Of a DNA stretch of 64,000 nucleotides, positions 25,659-34,808 are shown piece after piece (position 1 is the stretch's first letter; every line of letters starts with the position of its first letter). Made by a program: the position numbers and the translations under genes. Source of the DNA: Tessaracoccus sp. MC1865 (GTDB taxonomy: Bacteria; Actinomycetota; Actinomycetes; Propionibacteriales; Propionibacteriaceae); assembly GCF_017815535.1 (NCBI RefSeq), contig NZ_CP072596.1:2201614-2265613 (forward strand). Reading direction: 5' to 3'. The notes beneath the pieces are model-generated. The model was not told the DNA's origin and made no database searches. It saw nothing but the letters and a program-made list of their open reading frames with translations.

Positions 25659-28600
25659 ATGACGACGACCTACCCGGACTGGGTCCCGCGACTGACCGAC
25701 GCGGACCTCACTCTTCACTTCGGCGCACCGACGGTGGCGCGCGGGGCGCACTATGCCAACCTGGGGCGGGTCTCCAACATCCAGACGGCCGGTGTGCTGG
25801 CCACTGCGCAGGTGCGCGGTAGCAACTTCCGGCAGTACCAGACGAGCGTCGCGCTCAACCGCGGCGTGCTCACCGCCACGTGCAGCTGCCCCATGCGCGC
25901 CAACTGCAAACACGCGGTGGCTCTCATCCTCAGCATGCGCACCCCGGCGCTCACCCGCCCCCAGGTGTCCTGGCGGGCGCTGCTACAGCCGCTGATGGAT
26001 CAGCCAACCGTGGCGGACGGCTCGCCGATGGCGTTGGTCTTCAGCGAGGACGGCGCGGAGCTCGGCATCGCCCCCGCCCGGTTGGGCGCCCGCGGCAACT
26101 GGGTCCGCTCCGGTGTCGGCTGGGCCGAGATCATCAGGGACCCGGGGAACCTGGAACCGTCCCACCTCGAGGCCGTCCGGGCCGTCCTCGAATCACGCGA
26201 CCTGTCCAGGGGCGGCGGCAACTGGGTGCCGCAGGTGCTCGCGTTCAACGACCTCAACCCGGGCGTCTGGGAGGCCCTGCGCCGCGCCTCCGCCGCCGGC
26301 ATCGAGTTCATCCCGGGTACGGCGGCCTCGGGCCGCACGATGGCGCCGCCGGTGGTCTCGGCCCAGCCCTTCGAGCCAACGCTGCTGCTGCGCCGCGACG
26401 ACGGCGGCCTGAGGCTGGTCCCGGCCGTGCACGACGGCGAGGACACCGTCGAGGTGACCGGCCGGGCGCTGCTGGGTCGCCCGGCGCACGGCGTGTCGTT
26501 CCCGCGTGAGGGCGAATTGGTCCTGGGCGCGCTGTCGCGCCCGCTGGACCAGTCGGAGCAGCGGGTGTTCGCGCACGGCTCCATCACCGTCCCCGAAGCA
26601 GAGGAGGCGGCGTTCTCCGCCGGCTTCCTGCCGCAGTTGCGCCGCCGGCTCCGGGTGAAGCTCGCCGAGGACGTGCAACTCCCTGAGCCTGAACCGCCGA
26701 AGCTGCTCCTCCGTGCCGAGTTCTCCCCGGACGCTGCCACCCTGCAGTGGGGCTTCCGATACCGCATCGGCACCACCGTCGTCGACGTGCCGCTGCAGGC
26801 CCGCGCGTCGGAGGCGCACCCCCGCGACTACGCGGCCGAGGCGAAGCTGCTCCCGCTGGCGGCGAGTCCCTGGTTGCAGCCGCTCTCCCAGCGGCGCCCT
26901 GAACCCACCACCCTCACCGGGCGGCCGCTCATCGGGTTCGCCAGCGACACCCTCCCGGACCTGCAGGCGCACCCGGACGTCGAAGTTGAGTCCACGGGCA
27001 GCGCCCGCACCTACCGCGAGGCCGACGACCAACCGGACATCGAGCTCAACGTCACCGAGTCGGAGAAGGGCGACTGGTTCGACCTGGGTGTCAACGTCAC
27101 CGTCGGCGGCGAGCCCGTGCCGCTGGCCGAACTGCTGGCGGCCCTCACGGCCGGCGACGACCACCTCGTCCTCGATTCGGGCGTCTGGTTCTCGTTGGAC
27201 GTGCCGGAGCTGGTCCAGCTCCGCGAACTCCTCGACGAGGCGAGGCTGCTCGTCGAGCACGACGGCGACACCATCCGCCTGCGGCCCGAACACGCCGGCC
27301 TCTGGGACGAGCTGGTCTCACTCGGCGTCGTCGCAGAGCAGTCCGCCGCGTGGCGGCAGTCGGTGCAGGGTCTGCTGGACCCCGAATCGCTTCCCCCCGT
27401 GGATCTCCCGAGGGGCCTCGACGCGGAGCTGCGCCCCTACCAGGACACCGGTTTCCGCTGGCTCACGTTCCTGTGGCAGACGCGGCTGGGCGGCATCCTC
27501 GCCGACGAGATGGGCCTGGGCAAGACCCTCCAGTCGCTCGCCTTCCTGCAGTCGGTGCACGAGCGGGGAGAGCTGACGCACCCCGCGCTCGTCGTGGCCC
27601 CCACCTCCGTCATCGGCACCTGGGTGGCGGAGGCGGAGCGGTTCGCCCCCGGCCTCACAGTGGTGCCCATCACGGAGACCCACGCCCGACGTGGCACCCA
27701 GCTGTCGGAGGCCATCGAGGGGGCAGACCTCGTCGTGACGTCCTACACACTGTTGCGGCTCGAGGAGGAGGCCTACCGGGACCTGGAGTGGTCTGCGGTG
27801 CTGCTCGACGAGGCGCAGTTCGTGAAGAACCACACGTCGAAGGCGTACAAGGCCGTCCGCCGGCTACGGGCACGCCTGAAGGTCGCCCTCACCGGCACGC
27901 CGCTGGAGAACAACCTGATGGACCTGTGGTCGCTGCTGTCGATCGCCGCCCCCGGGCTGTTCCCGGATCCGAAGGCGTTCACCATCGCCTACCGCAAGCC
28001 CATCGAGAACGGGAACCGCGACACCCTGGCCCGGCTCCACCGCCGGACGCGCCCGCTGATCCTGCGGCGCACCAAGGCCGCCGTCGCGGAGGAACTGCCG
28101 GACAAGCAGGAGCAGTTGGTGCCGGTGCAACTCGCCCCGGCGCACCGACGGATCTACGACAAGCACCTGGCCCGCGAACGACAGAAGATCCTCGGCCTGG
28201 TGGGAGACCTGCAGCGCAACCGCATCACCATCCTGCGCTCGCTCACCATGCTGCGCCAGCTGAGCCTCTCGCCCGTCCTGGTCGACGGCGACTACCCGGC
28301 CGTCTCCGCCAAGATCGACGCCCTGCTCGACCTGCTCGACGAGGCCCTCTCCGAGGGTCACCGGGCCTTGGTTTTCTCGCAGTTCACCGGGTTCCTGGGG
28401 TTGGTGCGGGAGAGACTCGACGCCGAGAAGATCAGCTACGAGTACCTCGACGGCAGCACCCGAAACCGGGCGGAGCGGATCTCCGCCTTCCGCGGCGGTG
28501 AAGCCTCCCTGTTCCTGATCAGCCTGAAGGCCGGCGGCTTCGGCCTCACGCTGACGGAGGCGGACTACGTCTTCATCCTGGACCCGTGGTGGAACCCCGC

Positions 28601-28811
28601 CGCGGAGGCGCAGGCCATCGACCGGACGCACCGCATCGGGCAGGACAAGCCCGTCAACGTCTACCGGCTCGTCGCGGAGGGCACCATCGAGGAGAAGGTG
28701 GTGGCGCTGCAGGAACGCAAGCGCGCCCTGTTCGACGACGTGGTGGGCTCCGGTTCAGACACGGCGGCCCCCATGAGCGCGGCAGACATCCTGGGGCTGA
28801 TTCAAGACTGA
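25659..28811 (+). CDS. SNF2-family helicase with SWIM zinc finger
   Basis: 1050-aa DNA-dependent ATPase of the bacterial SNF2 (HepA-like, SWIM-containing) group. The SWIM finger is at about residues 74-90 (CSCPMRANCKH). A long, poorly conserved middle follows. The ATPase starts near residue 590: GGILADEMGLGKTLQSLAF (motif I), LLDEAQFVKN (II, DEAQ), LTGTPLENNLMDLWSLL (III), LKAGGFGLTLTEADYVFILDPWWNPAAEAQAIDRTHRIGQ (V-VI). The function in bacteria is unclear; transcription recycling or DNA repair is proposed. ATG at 25659; the 58-nt gap to the divergent NuoB-like gene is short. Confidence 0.93.
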   Translation: MTTTYPDWVPRLTDADLTLHFGAPTVARGAHYANLGRVSNIQTAGVLATAQVRGSNFRQYQTSVALNRGVLTATCSCPMRANCKHAVALILSMRTPALTRPQVSWRALLQPLMDQPTVADGSPMALVFSEDGAELGIAPARLGARGNWVRSGVGWAEIIRDPGNLEPSHLEAVRAVLESRDLSRGGGNWVPQVLAFNDLNPGVWEALRRASAAGIEFIPGTAASGRTMAPPVVSAQPFEPTLLLRRDDGGLRLVPAVHDGEDTVEVTGRALLGRPAHGVSFPREGELVLGALSRPLDQSEQRVFAHGSITVPEAEEAAFSAGFLPQLRRRLRVKLAEDVQLPEPEPPKLLLRAEFSPDAATLQWGFRYRIGTTVVDVPLQARASEAHPRDYAAEAKLLPLAASPWLQPLSQRRPEPTTLTGRPLIGFASDTLPDLQAHPDVEVESTGSARTYREADDQPDIELNVTESEKGDWFDLGVNVTVGGEPVPLAELLAALTAGDDHLVLDSGVWFSLDVPELVQLRELLDEARLLVEHDGDTIRLRPEHAGLWDELVSLGVVAEQSAAWRQSVQGLLDPESLPPVDLPRGLDAELRPYQDTGFRWLTFLWQTRLGGILADEMGLGKTLQSLAFLQSVHERGELTHPALVVAPTSVIGTWVAEAERFAPGLTVVPITETHARRGTQLSEAIEGADLVVTSYTLLRLEEEAYRDLEWSAVLLDEAQFVKNHTSKAYKAVRRLRARLKVALTGTPLENNLMDLWSLLSIAAPGLFPDPKAFTIAYRKPIENGNRDTLARLHRRTRPLILRRTKAAVAEELPDKQEQLVPVQLAPAHRRIYDKHLARERQKILGLVGDLQRNRITILRSLTMLRQLSLSPVLVDGDYPAVSAKIDALLDLLDEALSEGHRALVFSQFTGFLGLVRERLDAEKISYEYLDGSTRNRAERISAFRGGEASLFLISLKAGGFGLTLTEADYVFILDPWWNPAAEAQAIDRTHRIGQDKPVNVYRLVAEGTIEEKVVALQERKRALFDDVVGSGSDTAAPMSAADILGLIQD

Positions 28812-28878
28812 CAAGGGCCTTGGGTTAGGCTCCGTGATCGGGGAAAGCGTCGCGAGAGCCCCTGGGGAGAAGAACCTG

Positions 28879-30516
28879 ATGAACCGCCTGAAGACCGCCG
28901 TGCTGGTCACGCTCATGGCAGTGGGCGGCGTGCTGCTCCCCACCGTCACGCAAGCCCCCGAAGCGGCCGCGCTCGATGTGTACACCACTCCCGGCACCCA
29001 CACGCTCAACGGTCGCCAGTGGAAGACGACGTGTGCCGCGTACTCACCGACGATCGACCGCTGCCGTACGGAGATCTTCGCCACGCAGATCACCCGCGAC
29101 GCGGCGGGGCGCTTCAGCCAGGCCAACGGCTGGGCCTTCAACAACCTCACCTACAAGCCCGTTGCGCACAAGCTGTGGGGCGCCAACCCCCTGGCCAACC
29201 CCGGCGAGTGGACGGAGGGCGGCCGCAGGTGGCGCACCGAGTGCGGCACCGCGGCCACCGGCAAGGACGGCTGCCGCAGCTACATCCACGGCACCGCCTA
29301 CACCTCCGTGGGCGGCCGGGTCGAGGCCGTCAACCAGTGGATGTTCAACAACATCGTCCGCGTCACGCCGGGGTCGATGAAGGTGGGCCTGGAGGCGGAC
29401 CAGATCCGGCAGGCGCCGGCCTTCCTGCACGGCCGGCGGTTCTTCACGCTCGGCACGATCATCACCGACCCGAACGAGGGCGGCCAGGCACGCGGCACCG
29501 GCCGGCTCAGCCAGGTCGAGCTCGACCCGGGCGGCCAAGTGGGCACGTTCAGAGAGAGCCACTGGTCGTTCACCTGGGACATGGCGCGCGAGTCCGATTA
29601 CGGCGCCTTCCGCACCTCCATCGGCAACCGCCCCACCGGCTGCACTGTCAGCGCCCCGGACAACGCGGACCGCACCCGCATGGGGCTGCCCGCGTTGCCC
29701 GCCGGCACCTGCGACGTGCGGGCGGCCCGGTCCTTCACGGCGAAGCCCACCGTGCGCTACGGCACCTACGACCACTCGGGCGGCAACCGCCTCCGGTTGT
29801 TCTGGAACAACTCGTTCACCACGGAGACCTACCTCGACACCAGCGCCCCCGGCGCCGCCCACAGCGAACTGCGCCTCGCCGCCCACACGCACCAGGGCAG
29901 CGTCAACGCGCTCGGGTTCATGTTCGGTTCGACGAAGGCCCCGGCGGCCGGCCGCTCGATGGTCCCCGAGACCCAGAAGCAGCCGCCGTGGCTGCCGCCG
30001 CGCTCGGTCAATCCGGCCGTCGTGTCACAGTCGCTCTTCCCGAGCCCGGCCGGGGGCGCCGACAAGACCCTCTGGGTGCAGAACCTGGCCACCCCCGCCC
30101 TTCTCCCGGTGCGGCAGTCCTTCCAGTTCCGCGATTACCAGGACGCCGGACGCGGCTGCATCGTGACGAAGCCGGAGTTCCGGGGGCGGGTCTCGCCGTC
30201 GGGCTGGCACTCCTACTTCTGCCCCCTGGCCGACAACGGCAAGCTGGTCTGGCACCACATGGCCGCGTCGCTCGTGGCGGAAGGTCACGGCCTCTGCGGG
30301 ATCGGAGACTGGAGCAAGTGCGCCGCCGCCAGCCCTCAGACCGTCCGGTACGGGCTCCCCGCACGGGCCGGCGGCCACGTCTACGCCGGGCTGCAGCTGA
30401 TCGACGACGACAACGAGCTGGCCGCGATCGTCGGCCTGGAGACGAGCATGTACAACCACAAGGCCAGTTCGCAGTCGGCCATGGCACTGTTCGCCGCCGT
30501 GTCCCCTGACAGCTGA
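28879..30516 (+). CDS. Secreted protein with duplicated Cys-containing N-terminal domain, unknown function
   Basis: 545 aa. A signal peptide is clear: MNRLKTAVLV, a hydrophobic core, and cleavage probably after Ala31. Two repeats follow (about 38-95 and 108-165). They share G-R-x-W-[KR]-T-x-C, a second Cys 10 residues later (C52/C62 and C122/C132), then N-x-W-x-F-N-N. The remaining 380 residues, with more Cys pairs, resemble no family I recognise. The ATG at 28879 has GGGGAG upstream; the longer frame lacks a signal peptide. It follows the SNF2 gene by 67 nt, but a shared role is not evident. Confidence 0.75.
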   Translation: MNRLKTAVLVTLMAVGGVLLPTVTQAPEAAALDVYTTPGTHTLNGRQWKTTCAAYSPTIDRCRTEIFATQITRDAAGRFSQANGWAFNNLTYKPVAHKLWGANPLANPGEWTEGGRRWRTECGTAATGKDGCRSYIHGTAYTSVGGRVEAVNQWMFNNIVRVTPGSMKVGLEADQIRQAPAFLHGRRFFTLGTIITDPNEGGQARGTGRLSQVELDPGGQVGTFRESHWSFTWDMARESDYGAFRTSIGNRPTGCTVSAPDNADRTRMGLPALPAGTCDVRAARSFTAKPTVRYGTYDHSGGNRLRLFWNNSFTTETYLDTSAPGAAHSELRLAAHTHQGSVNALGFMFGSTKAPAAGRSMVPETQKQPPWLPPRSVNPAVVSQSLFPSPAGGADKTLWVQNLATPALLPVRQSFQFRDYQDAGRGCIVTKPEFRGRVSPSGWHSYFCPLADNGKLVWHHMAASLVAEGHGLCGIGDWSKCAAASPQTVRYGLPARAGGHVYAGLQLIDDDNELAAIVGLETSMYNHKASSQSAMALFAAVSPDS

Positions 30517-30608
30517 ACGGGGATTCTCCCGAGCGATCGGGACTAATCGGGTGCCGCCCGGTGTTATGCGCTGAGGGACCCGCGAAATACCGGGTCTAAA
30601 CTCTGACC

Positions 30609-30625
30609 GGAGACGATTCGTCTCC
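30609..30625. promoter_or_regulatory. 17-bp palindrome upstream of korA
   Basis: GGAGACGA (30609-30616) and its exact reverse complement (30618-30625) are separated by one base. It lies 27 nt before the korA start, just after a TAAACT that could be a -10. It could be a repressor site or a short hairpin in the leader. Confidence 0.45.
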
Positions 30626-30651
30626 TGCGACACGACAAGAGGGAACAGACA

Positions 30652-32526
30652 GTGGCAGACCAGCTCTCGCTCGACCGGGTGGTCATCCGTTTCGCCGGTG
30701 ACTCCGGCGACGGCATGCAGCTCACCGGAGACCGCTTCACGGCCGAAACGGCCGCGTTCGGCAACGACATCGCGACGCTGCCCAACTTCCCGGCGGAGAT
30801 CCGCGCGCCGCAGGGCACGCTGCACGGGGTGTCCAGCTTCCAGCTGCACTTCGCCAACTTCGACATCGTCACCCCGGGTGACCGGCCGGACGTGCTCGTC
30901 GCGATGAACCCTGCGGCCTTGAAGGCGAACCTGAAGGACCTGCCCACGGGCGGCGTCATCATCGTCGACACGGCAGACTTCACGGCCCGCAACCTCAAGA
31001 AAATCGGGTGGCAGACCAACCCGCTCGAGGACGGCAGCCTCACCAATTATTCCGTGCACTCGCTGGACCTCACCGGCCTGGCCACCGGCGCCGTTGAGGG
31101 ATTCGGGCTGACCCGCAAGGACGCCTCGCGCACCAAGAACATGTTCGCCCTGGGCCTGCTGAGCTGGCTCTACTCGCGCCCCGTCGACGGCACCCTCCGG
31201 TTCCTCAGCGAGAAGTTCGCCTCCAAACCGGACATCCGCGACGCCAACATCGCGGCCTTCAAGGCCGGTCACGCCTACGGCGAGACCACGGAGGCGTTCG
31301 AGGTCAACTACACCATCGCGCCGGCACCGGTCGCCGCCGGTCGCTACCGCCAGGTGTCGGGCAACATGGCCACGGCCTACGGCCTCATCACGGGCGCCCA
31401 CAAGGCGGGCCTGCAGCTCTTCCTGGGGTCCTACCCCATCACCCCCGCGTCGGACATCCTGCACGAACTGTCGCGCCGCAAGGACCTGGGCGTCATGACC
31501 TTCCAGGCGGAGGACGAGATCGCCGCCGTCGGCGCCGCGCTGGGCGCGTCGTTCGCCGGCTCCCTGGGCGTCACCACGACGTCGGGCCCCGGCATGGCGC
31601 TGAAGGCTGAAACCATCGGTCTGGCGGTGATGACCGAGCTCCCGCTCGTCGTCGTCAACGTGCAGCGCTCCGGCCCGTCCACGGGCATGCCCACCAAGAC
31701 CGAGCAGGCGGACCTGCTGCAGGCGATGTACGGCCGCAACGGCGAGTCGCCGCTGCCCGTGCTGGCCGCAAAGTCCTCGACGGACTGCTTCGACACGGCG
31801 CTGGAGGCCTGCCGCATCGCGGTGAAGTACCGCACACCGGTCATCATGCTGTCCGACGGATACCTCGCCAACGGCGCGGAACCCTGGAGGCTGCCGGACC
31901 TCAGCGAGATCGAGCCCATCGAACCGGGCTTCGCCACCGAACTCAACGGCACCGACGCCTCGGGCAAGGATGCGTTCCTGCCCTACGCGCGTGATCCCGA
32001 AACCCTCGCCCGCGCGTGGGCCGTGCCAGGCACCCCCGGCCTGGAGCACCGCATCGGTGGCCTCGAGAAGTCCGAGGGCACGGGCAACATCTCCTACGAC
32101 CCGGACAACCACGAGGCCATGACGCTGACGCGCCGGGCGAAGTTGCGGGGCATCGCCCGCGACATCCCGGACCTCGTCGTCGACGACCCCACCGGCGACG
32201 CCCGCGTGCTCGTGCTGGGCTGGGGTTCGACCTACGGCCCCATCACCGCGGCCGCGCGGCGCGTCCGCCTCTCCGGCCGCAAGGTCGCGCTCGCCCACCT
32301 GCGCCACCTCAACCCCATGCCGGACAACCTGGGCGACATCCTGCACCGCTACGACAAGGTCGTGGTGCCCGAGATGAACCTCGGTCAACTCGCCGTCGTG
32401 TTGCAGGCCCGGTATGCCAAGGCCATCACCCGTTACTCGCGCGTCCGCGGGCTCCCGATCTCGCTCACCGAGCTCGAAGTCGACCTGTGCGCGGAGATCG
32501 ACGCCACCACCAAGGAGGACAACTGA
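30652..32526 (+). CDS. korA: 2-oxoacid:ferredoxin oxidoreductase, alpha subunit
   Basis: Large subunit of a CoA-dependent 2-oxoglutarate (or related) ferredoxin oxidoreductase; 624 aa. The gamma-like domain comes first (VIRFAGDSGDGMQLTGDRF, fused as in the mycobacterial KorA), then the alpha domain with TAYGLITGAHKAGLQLFLGSYPITPAS and the HxG-type segment TTSGPGMALKAE. GTG at 30652 with GAGGGAA upstream. The next gene starts one base before this stop ends. It generates reduced ferredoxin and replaces or supplements the 2-oxoglutarate dehydrogenase complex. Confidence 0.93.
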   Translation: MADQLSLDRVVIRFAGDSGDGMQLTGDRFTAETAAFGNDIATLPNFPAEIRAPQGTLHGVSSFQLHFANFDIVTPGDRPDVLVAMNPAALKANLKDLPTGGVIIVDTADFTARNLKKIGWQTNPLEDGSLTNYSVHSLDLTGLATGAVEGFGLTRKDASRTKNMFALGLLSWLYSRPVDGTLRFLSEKFASKPDIRDANIAAFKAGHAYGETTEAFEVNYTIAPAPVAAGRYRQVSGNMATAYGLITGAHKAGLQLFLGSYPITPASDILHELSRRKDLGVMTFQAEDEIAAVGAALGASFAGSLGVTTTSGPGMALKAETIGLAVMTELPLVVVNVQRSGPSTGMPTKTEQADLLQAMYGRNGESPLPVLAAKSSTDCFDTALEACRIAVKYRTPVIMLSDGYLANGAEPWRLPDLSEIEPIEPGFATELNGTDASGKDAFLPYARDPETLARAWAVPGTPGLEHRIGGLEKSEGTGNISYDPDNHEAMTLTRRAKLRGIARDIPDLVVDDPTGDARVLVLGWGSTYGPITAAARRVRLSGRKVALAHLRHLNPMPDNLGDILHRYDKVVVPEMNLGQLAVVLQARYAKAITRYSRVRGLPISLTELEVDLCAEIDATTKEDN

Positions 32527-33560
32527 TGTCGGGTCTCGTCGGAGTTCCGCTGAGCGTCGAACCGCTCAGCAAGAAGGACTTCACCTCCGATCAGGAGGTG
32601 CGCTGGTGCCCCGGCTGTGGCGACTACGCCGTGCTGTCGACCTTCCAGTCCATGATGGCCACGCTCGGCATCAAGCGGGAGAACACCGTCATCATCTCGG
32701 GCATCGGCTGTTCGTCGCGGTTCCCGTACTACGTGGACTCCTACGGCATGCACTCCATCCACGGGCGCGCACCGGCCATCGCCACGGGCGTCGCCATGAC
32801 GCGGCCGGATCTCAACGTCTGGGTCGTGACGGGAGACGGTGACGCCCTCTCCATCGGCGGCAACCACCTGATCCACACGCTGCGCCGCAACGTGAACCTC
32901 ACCATCCTGCTGTTCAACAACCGGATCTACGGCCTCACCAAGGGCCAGTACTCCCCCACCTCGGAGATCGGCAAGCTCACCAAGTCGACACCGTACGGCT
33001 CGGTGGACACGCCGTTCAACCCCGTCACGCTCGCGCTCGGCGCCGAGGCGACCTTCGTGGCCCGCACCATCGATTCGGACCGCGCGCACCTGTCCGAGGT
33101 GCTGACGGCGGCGGCCAACCACCGCGGCACGTCGCTGGTGGAGATCTACCAGAACTGCCCCATCTTCAACGACGACGCCTTCTCCACGTTGAAGGGCCCG
33201 GACGGTCTGCTGATCAAGCTGGTGCACGGCGAGCCCATCACGTTCGGCAACGGGGAACTGGCGGTTGCCCGGGGAGTCGACGGCGACCTCAAGGTGGTCC
33301 GCACCGCGGAGGTGGACCAGGCCAGCATCGTCGTGCACGACGAGACGCGCCAGGACCCCACGCTGGCGTTCGCACTGTCGCGCCTCACGGAACCGGGCGT
33401 GCTCCGGCAGGCCCCCATCGGCATCTTCAGGCGCGTTGAGCGCCCCAGTTATGATGACCTCGTCCGGGACCAGATCGGTACCGCCAAGGCCGAAGACACC
33501 GAGGCAGCGCTGGCCGCGGTACTCGCCGGGCCAGATACCTGGGAGGCAGAGACGCGATGA
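32526..33560 (+). CDS. korB: 2-oxoacid:ferredoxin oxidoreductase, beta subunit
   Basis: TPP-binding subunit, 344 aa. The cluster Cys residues are in RWCPGCGDYAV and ISGIGCSSRFPYY; the TPP motif is VTGDGDALSIGGNHLIH...NNRIYGLTKGQYSPTS. The ATG at 32526 overlaps the korA stop (TGATG). The 3' end overlaps the next gene by 4 nt, so the three form one operon. Confidence 0.95.
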   Translation: MSGLVGVPLSVEPLSKKDFTSDQEVRWCPGCGDYAVLSTFQSMMATLGIKRENTVIISGIGCSSRFPYYVDSYGMHSIHGRAPAIATGVAMTRPDLNVWVVTGDGDALSIGGNHLIHTLRRNVNLTILLFNNRIYGLTKGQYSPTSEIGKLTKSTPYGSVDTPFNPVTLALGAEATFVARTIDSDRAHLSEVLTAAANHRGTSLVEIYQNCPIFNDDAFSTLKGPDGLLIKLVHGEPITFGNGELAVARGVDGDLKVVRTAEVDQASIVVHDETRQDPTLAFALSRLTEPGVLRQAPIGIFRRVERPSYDDLVRDQIGTAKAEDTEAALAAVLAGPDTWEAETR

Positions 33561-34789
33561 CAGACCGGCAGCCGGGTTGGCATCAGCCGATGCCTCCCGA
33601 CGGCCCCACGTCACCCACGACGCCCACCCGCCCCATGACCGGCGACGAGGCGCCGCCCCCCGCTCCGGACACGTTCGACGCCGTCGGCATGCAGTCCGTG
33701 CTCACCCGCGCCCGGAACCACAGCCGCTTCGTCGCGCCTCCCCCTGGGGACGCCGCCGTCCGGCGACCCTTCCCCGTGCGGGCGTTCGTGTGGGGGATGG
33801 CGCTGATCCTCGCCGTCGGTGTACTCACCGGTTTCCTCTACGTGAACCACTTCAGGCCGGTCGCCGATGATCCTGACACGATCGTCTCCCTGCCCAGCCC
33901 GACGGCGAGCATCTCGGAGGTCACGGCACAGACGCCGCAGGAGATCGTCTCGGAGTATTTCGAGGCACTCTCCACCGGCGACCTCGGCCGCGCGCTGGCG
34001 ATGGGCGACACCGGCGGCAACGGCTCGCAGGCGCTGCTGAACGCGGACGTCTACGCCCGCTCCCGCGAACTGAGCCCCATCACCGATGTCGAGATCCTGT
34101 CGGACAGCCTGACGGCCACCGACGTCCCGGTGCGCTACCTCATCGCGGGCCAGCCGTTCGAGACCACCATCTCGCTCAACCTGCTGGACAACGGCAGGTA
34201 CCGCTTGGCGCAGACCACCGTCACTGCAGAGTTCGTGCTCGCCGGCGGCCAGAACCTCCCGGTGCTGGTCAACGATCAGCGGATCGACCCGTCGCTCACC
34301 TACGAGGTGGTGCCCGGCACCTACGAGGTCTCCACTGGGCTGCCCTTCCTCGATTTCACCGAGACCAGCGTGCTGCAGGTGGCCTCCCCGTCCCGGGCCG
34401 ACGCCGTGAAGGTCAACATCACGCCCGAGCTCACAGAGGCGGGCCGGGACGCGCTGATCGGGGCCGCCAGGGCCTCCCTCAACGCCTGCTTCAGCACTCC
34501 GAGCATCGCTCCGGCCGGGTGTCCCAACCAGGCGGAAGCAGCCGGTGGCGCGACGGTCTCCTCTGCGAGATGGCGCCTGACCAACAACCCCTGGTCCGAT
34601 GTTTCCCCCACCCTGGTGGCAGACGACCAGAGCGTGGCCCTGATCCGGCTGCGGCTGGCCACCGCGCTCGACATCACCTACAGCAACGGGTCCGCCTCGC
34701 ACCCCACACCGACGATCTCCGCCGACGTGCGCGCCTCCATGCTGGGCCGCGATCCGTCGGCCATCGAGGTGACCTGGAGCACCGGATAG
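33557..34789 (+). CDS. Single-pass membrane protein with large extracytoplasmic domain, unknown function
   Basis: 410 aa. A Pro/Thr-rich cytoplasmic N-terminus (about 70 residues) is followed by one membrane segment (VWGMALILAVGVLTGFLYV). After it comes an extracytoplasmic part with an NTF2-like or DUF4878-like start (QEIVSEYFEALSTGDLGRALAMG), repeated beta-type segments, and a C-terminal region with two Cys. The ATG overlaps the korB stop (ATGA). I do not recognise a function; its coupling to korB suggests co-expression, not necessarily a shared job. Confidence 0.7.
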   Translation: MTDRQPGWHQPMPPDGPTSPTTPTRPMTGDEAPPPAPDTFDAVGMQSVLTRARNHSRFVAPPPGDAAVRRPFPVRAFVWGMALILAVGVLTGFLYVNHFRPVADDPDTIVSLPSPTASISEVTAQTPQEIVSEYFEALSTGDLGRALAMGDTGGNGSQALLNADVYARSRELSPITDVEILSDSLTATDVPVRYLIAGQPFETTISLNLLDNGRYRLAQTTVTAEFVLAGGQNLPVLVNDQRIDPSLTYEVVPGTYEVSTGLPFLDFTETSVLQVASPSRADAVKVNITPELTEAGRDALIGAARASLNACFSTPSIAPAGCPNQAEAAGGATVSSARWRLTNNPWSDVSPTLVADDQSVALIRLRLATALDITYSNGSASHPTPTISADVRASMLGRDPSAIEVTWSTG

Positions 34790-34808
34790 CGACGGTAGGG
34801 TGGCCGCC

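Noticed and set aside
30025-32388. An open frame of 787 codons antisense to korA and the secreted-protein gene
   Set aside because: No domain or signal, and it covers two well-supported genes.
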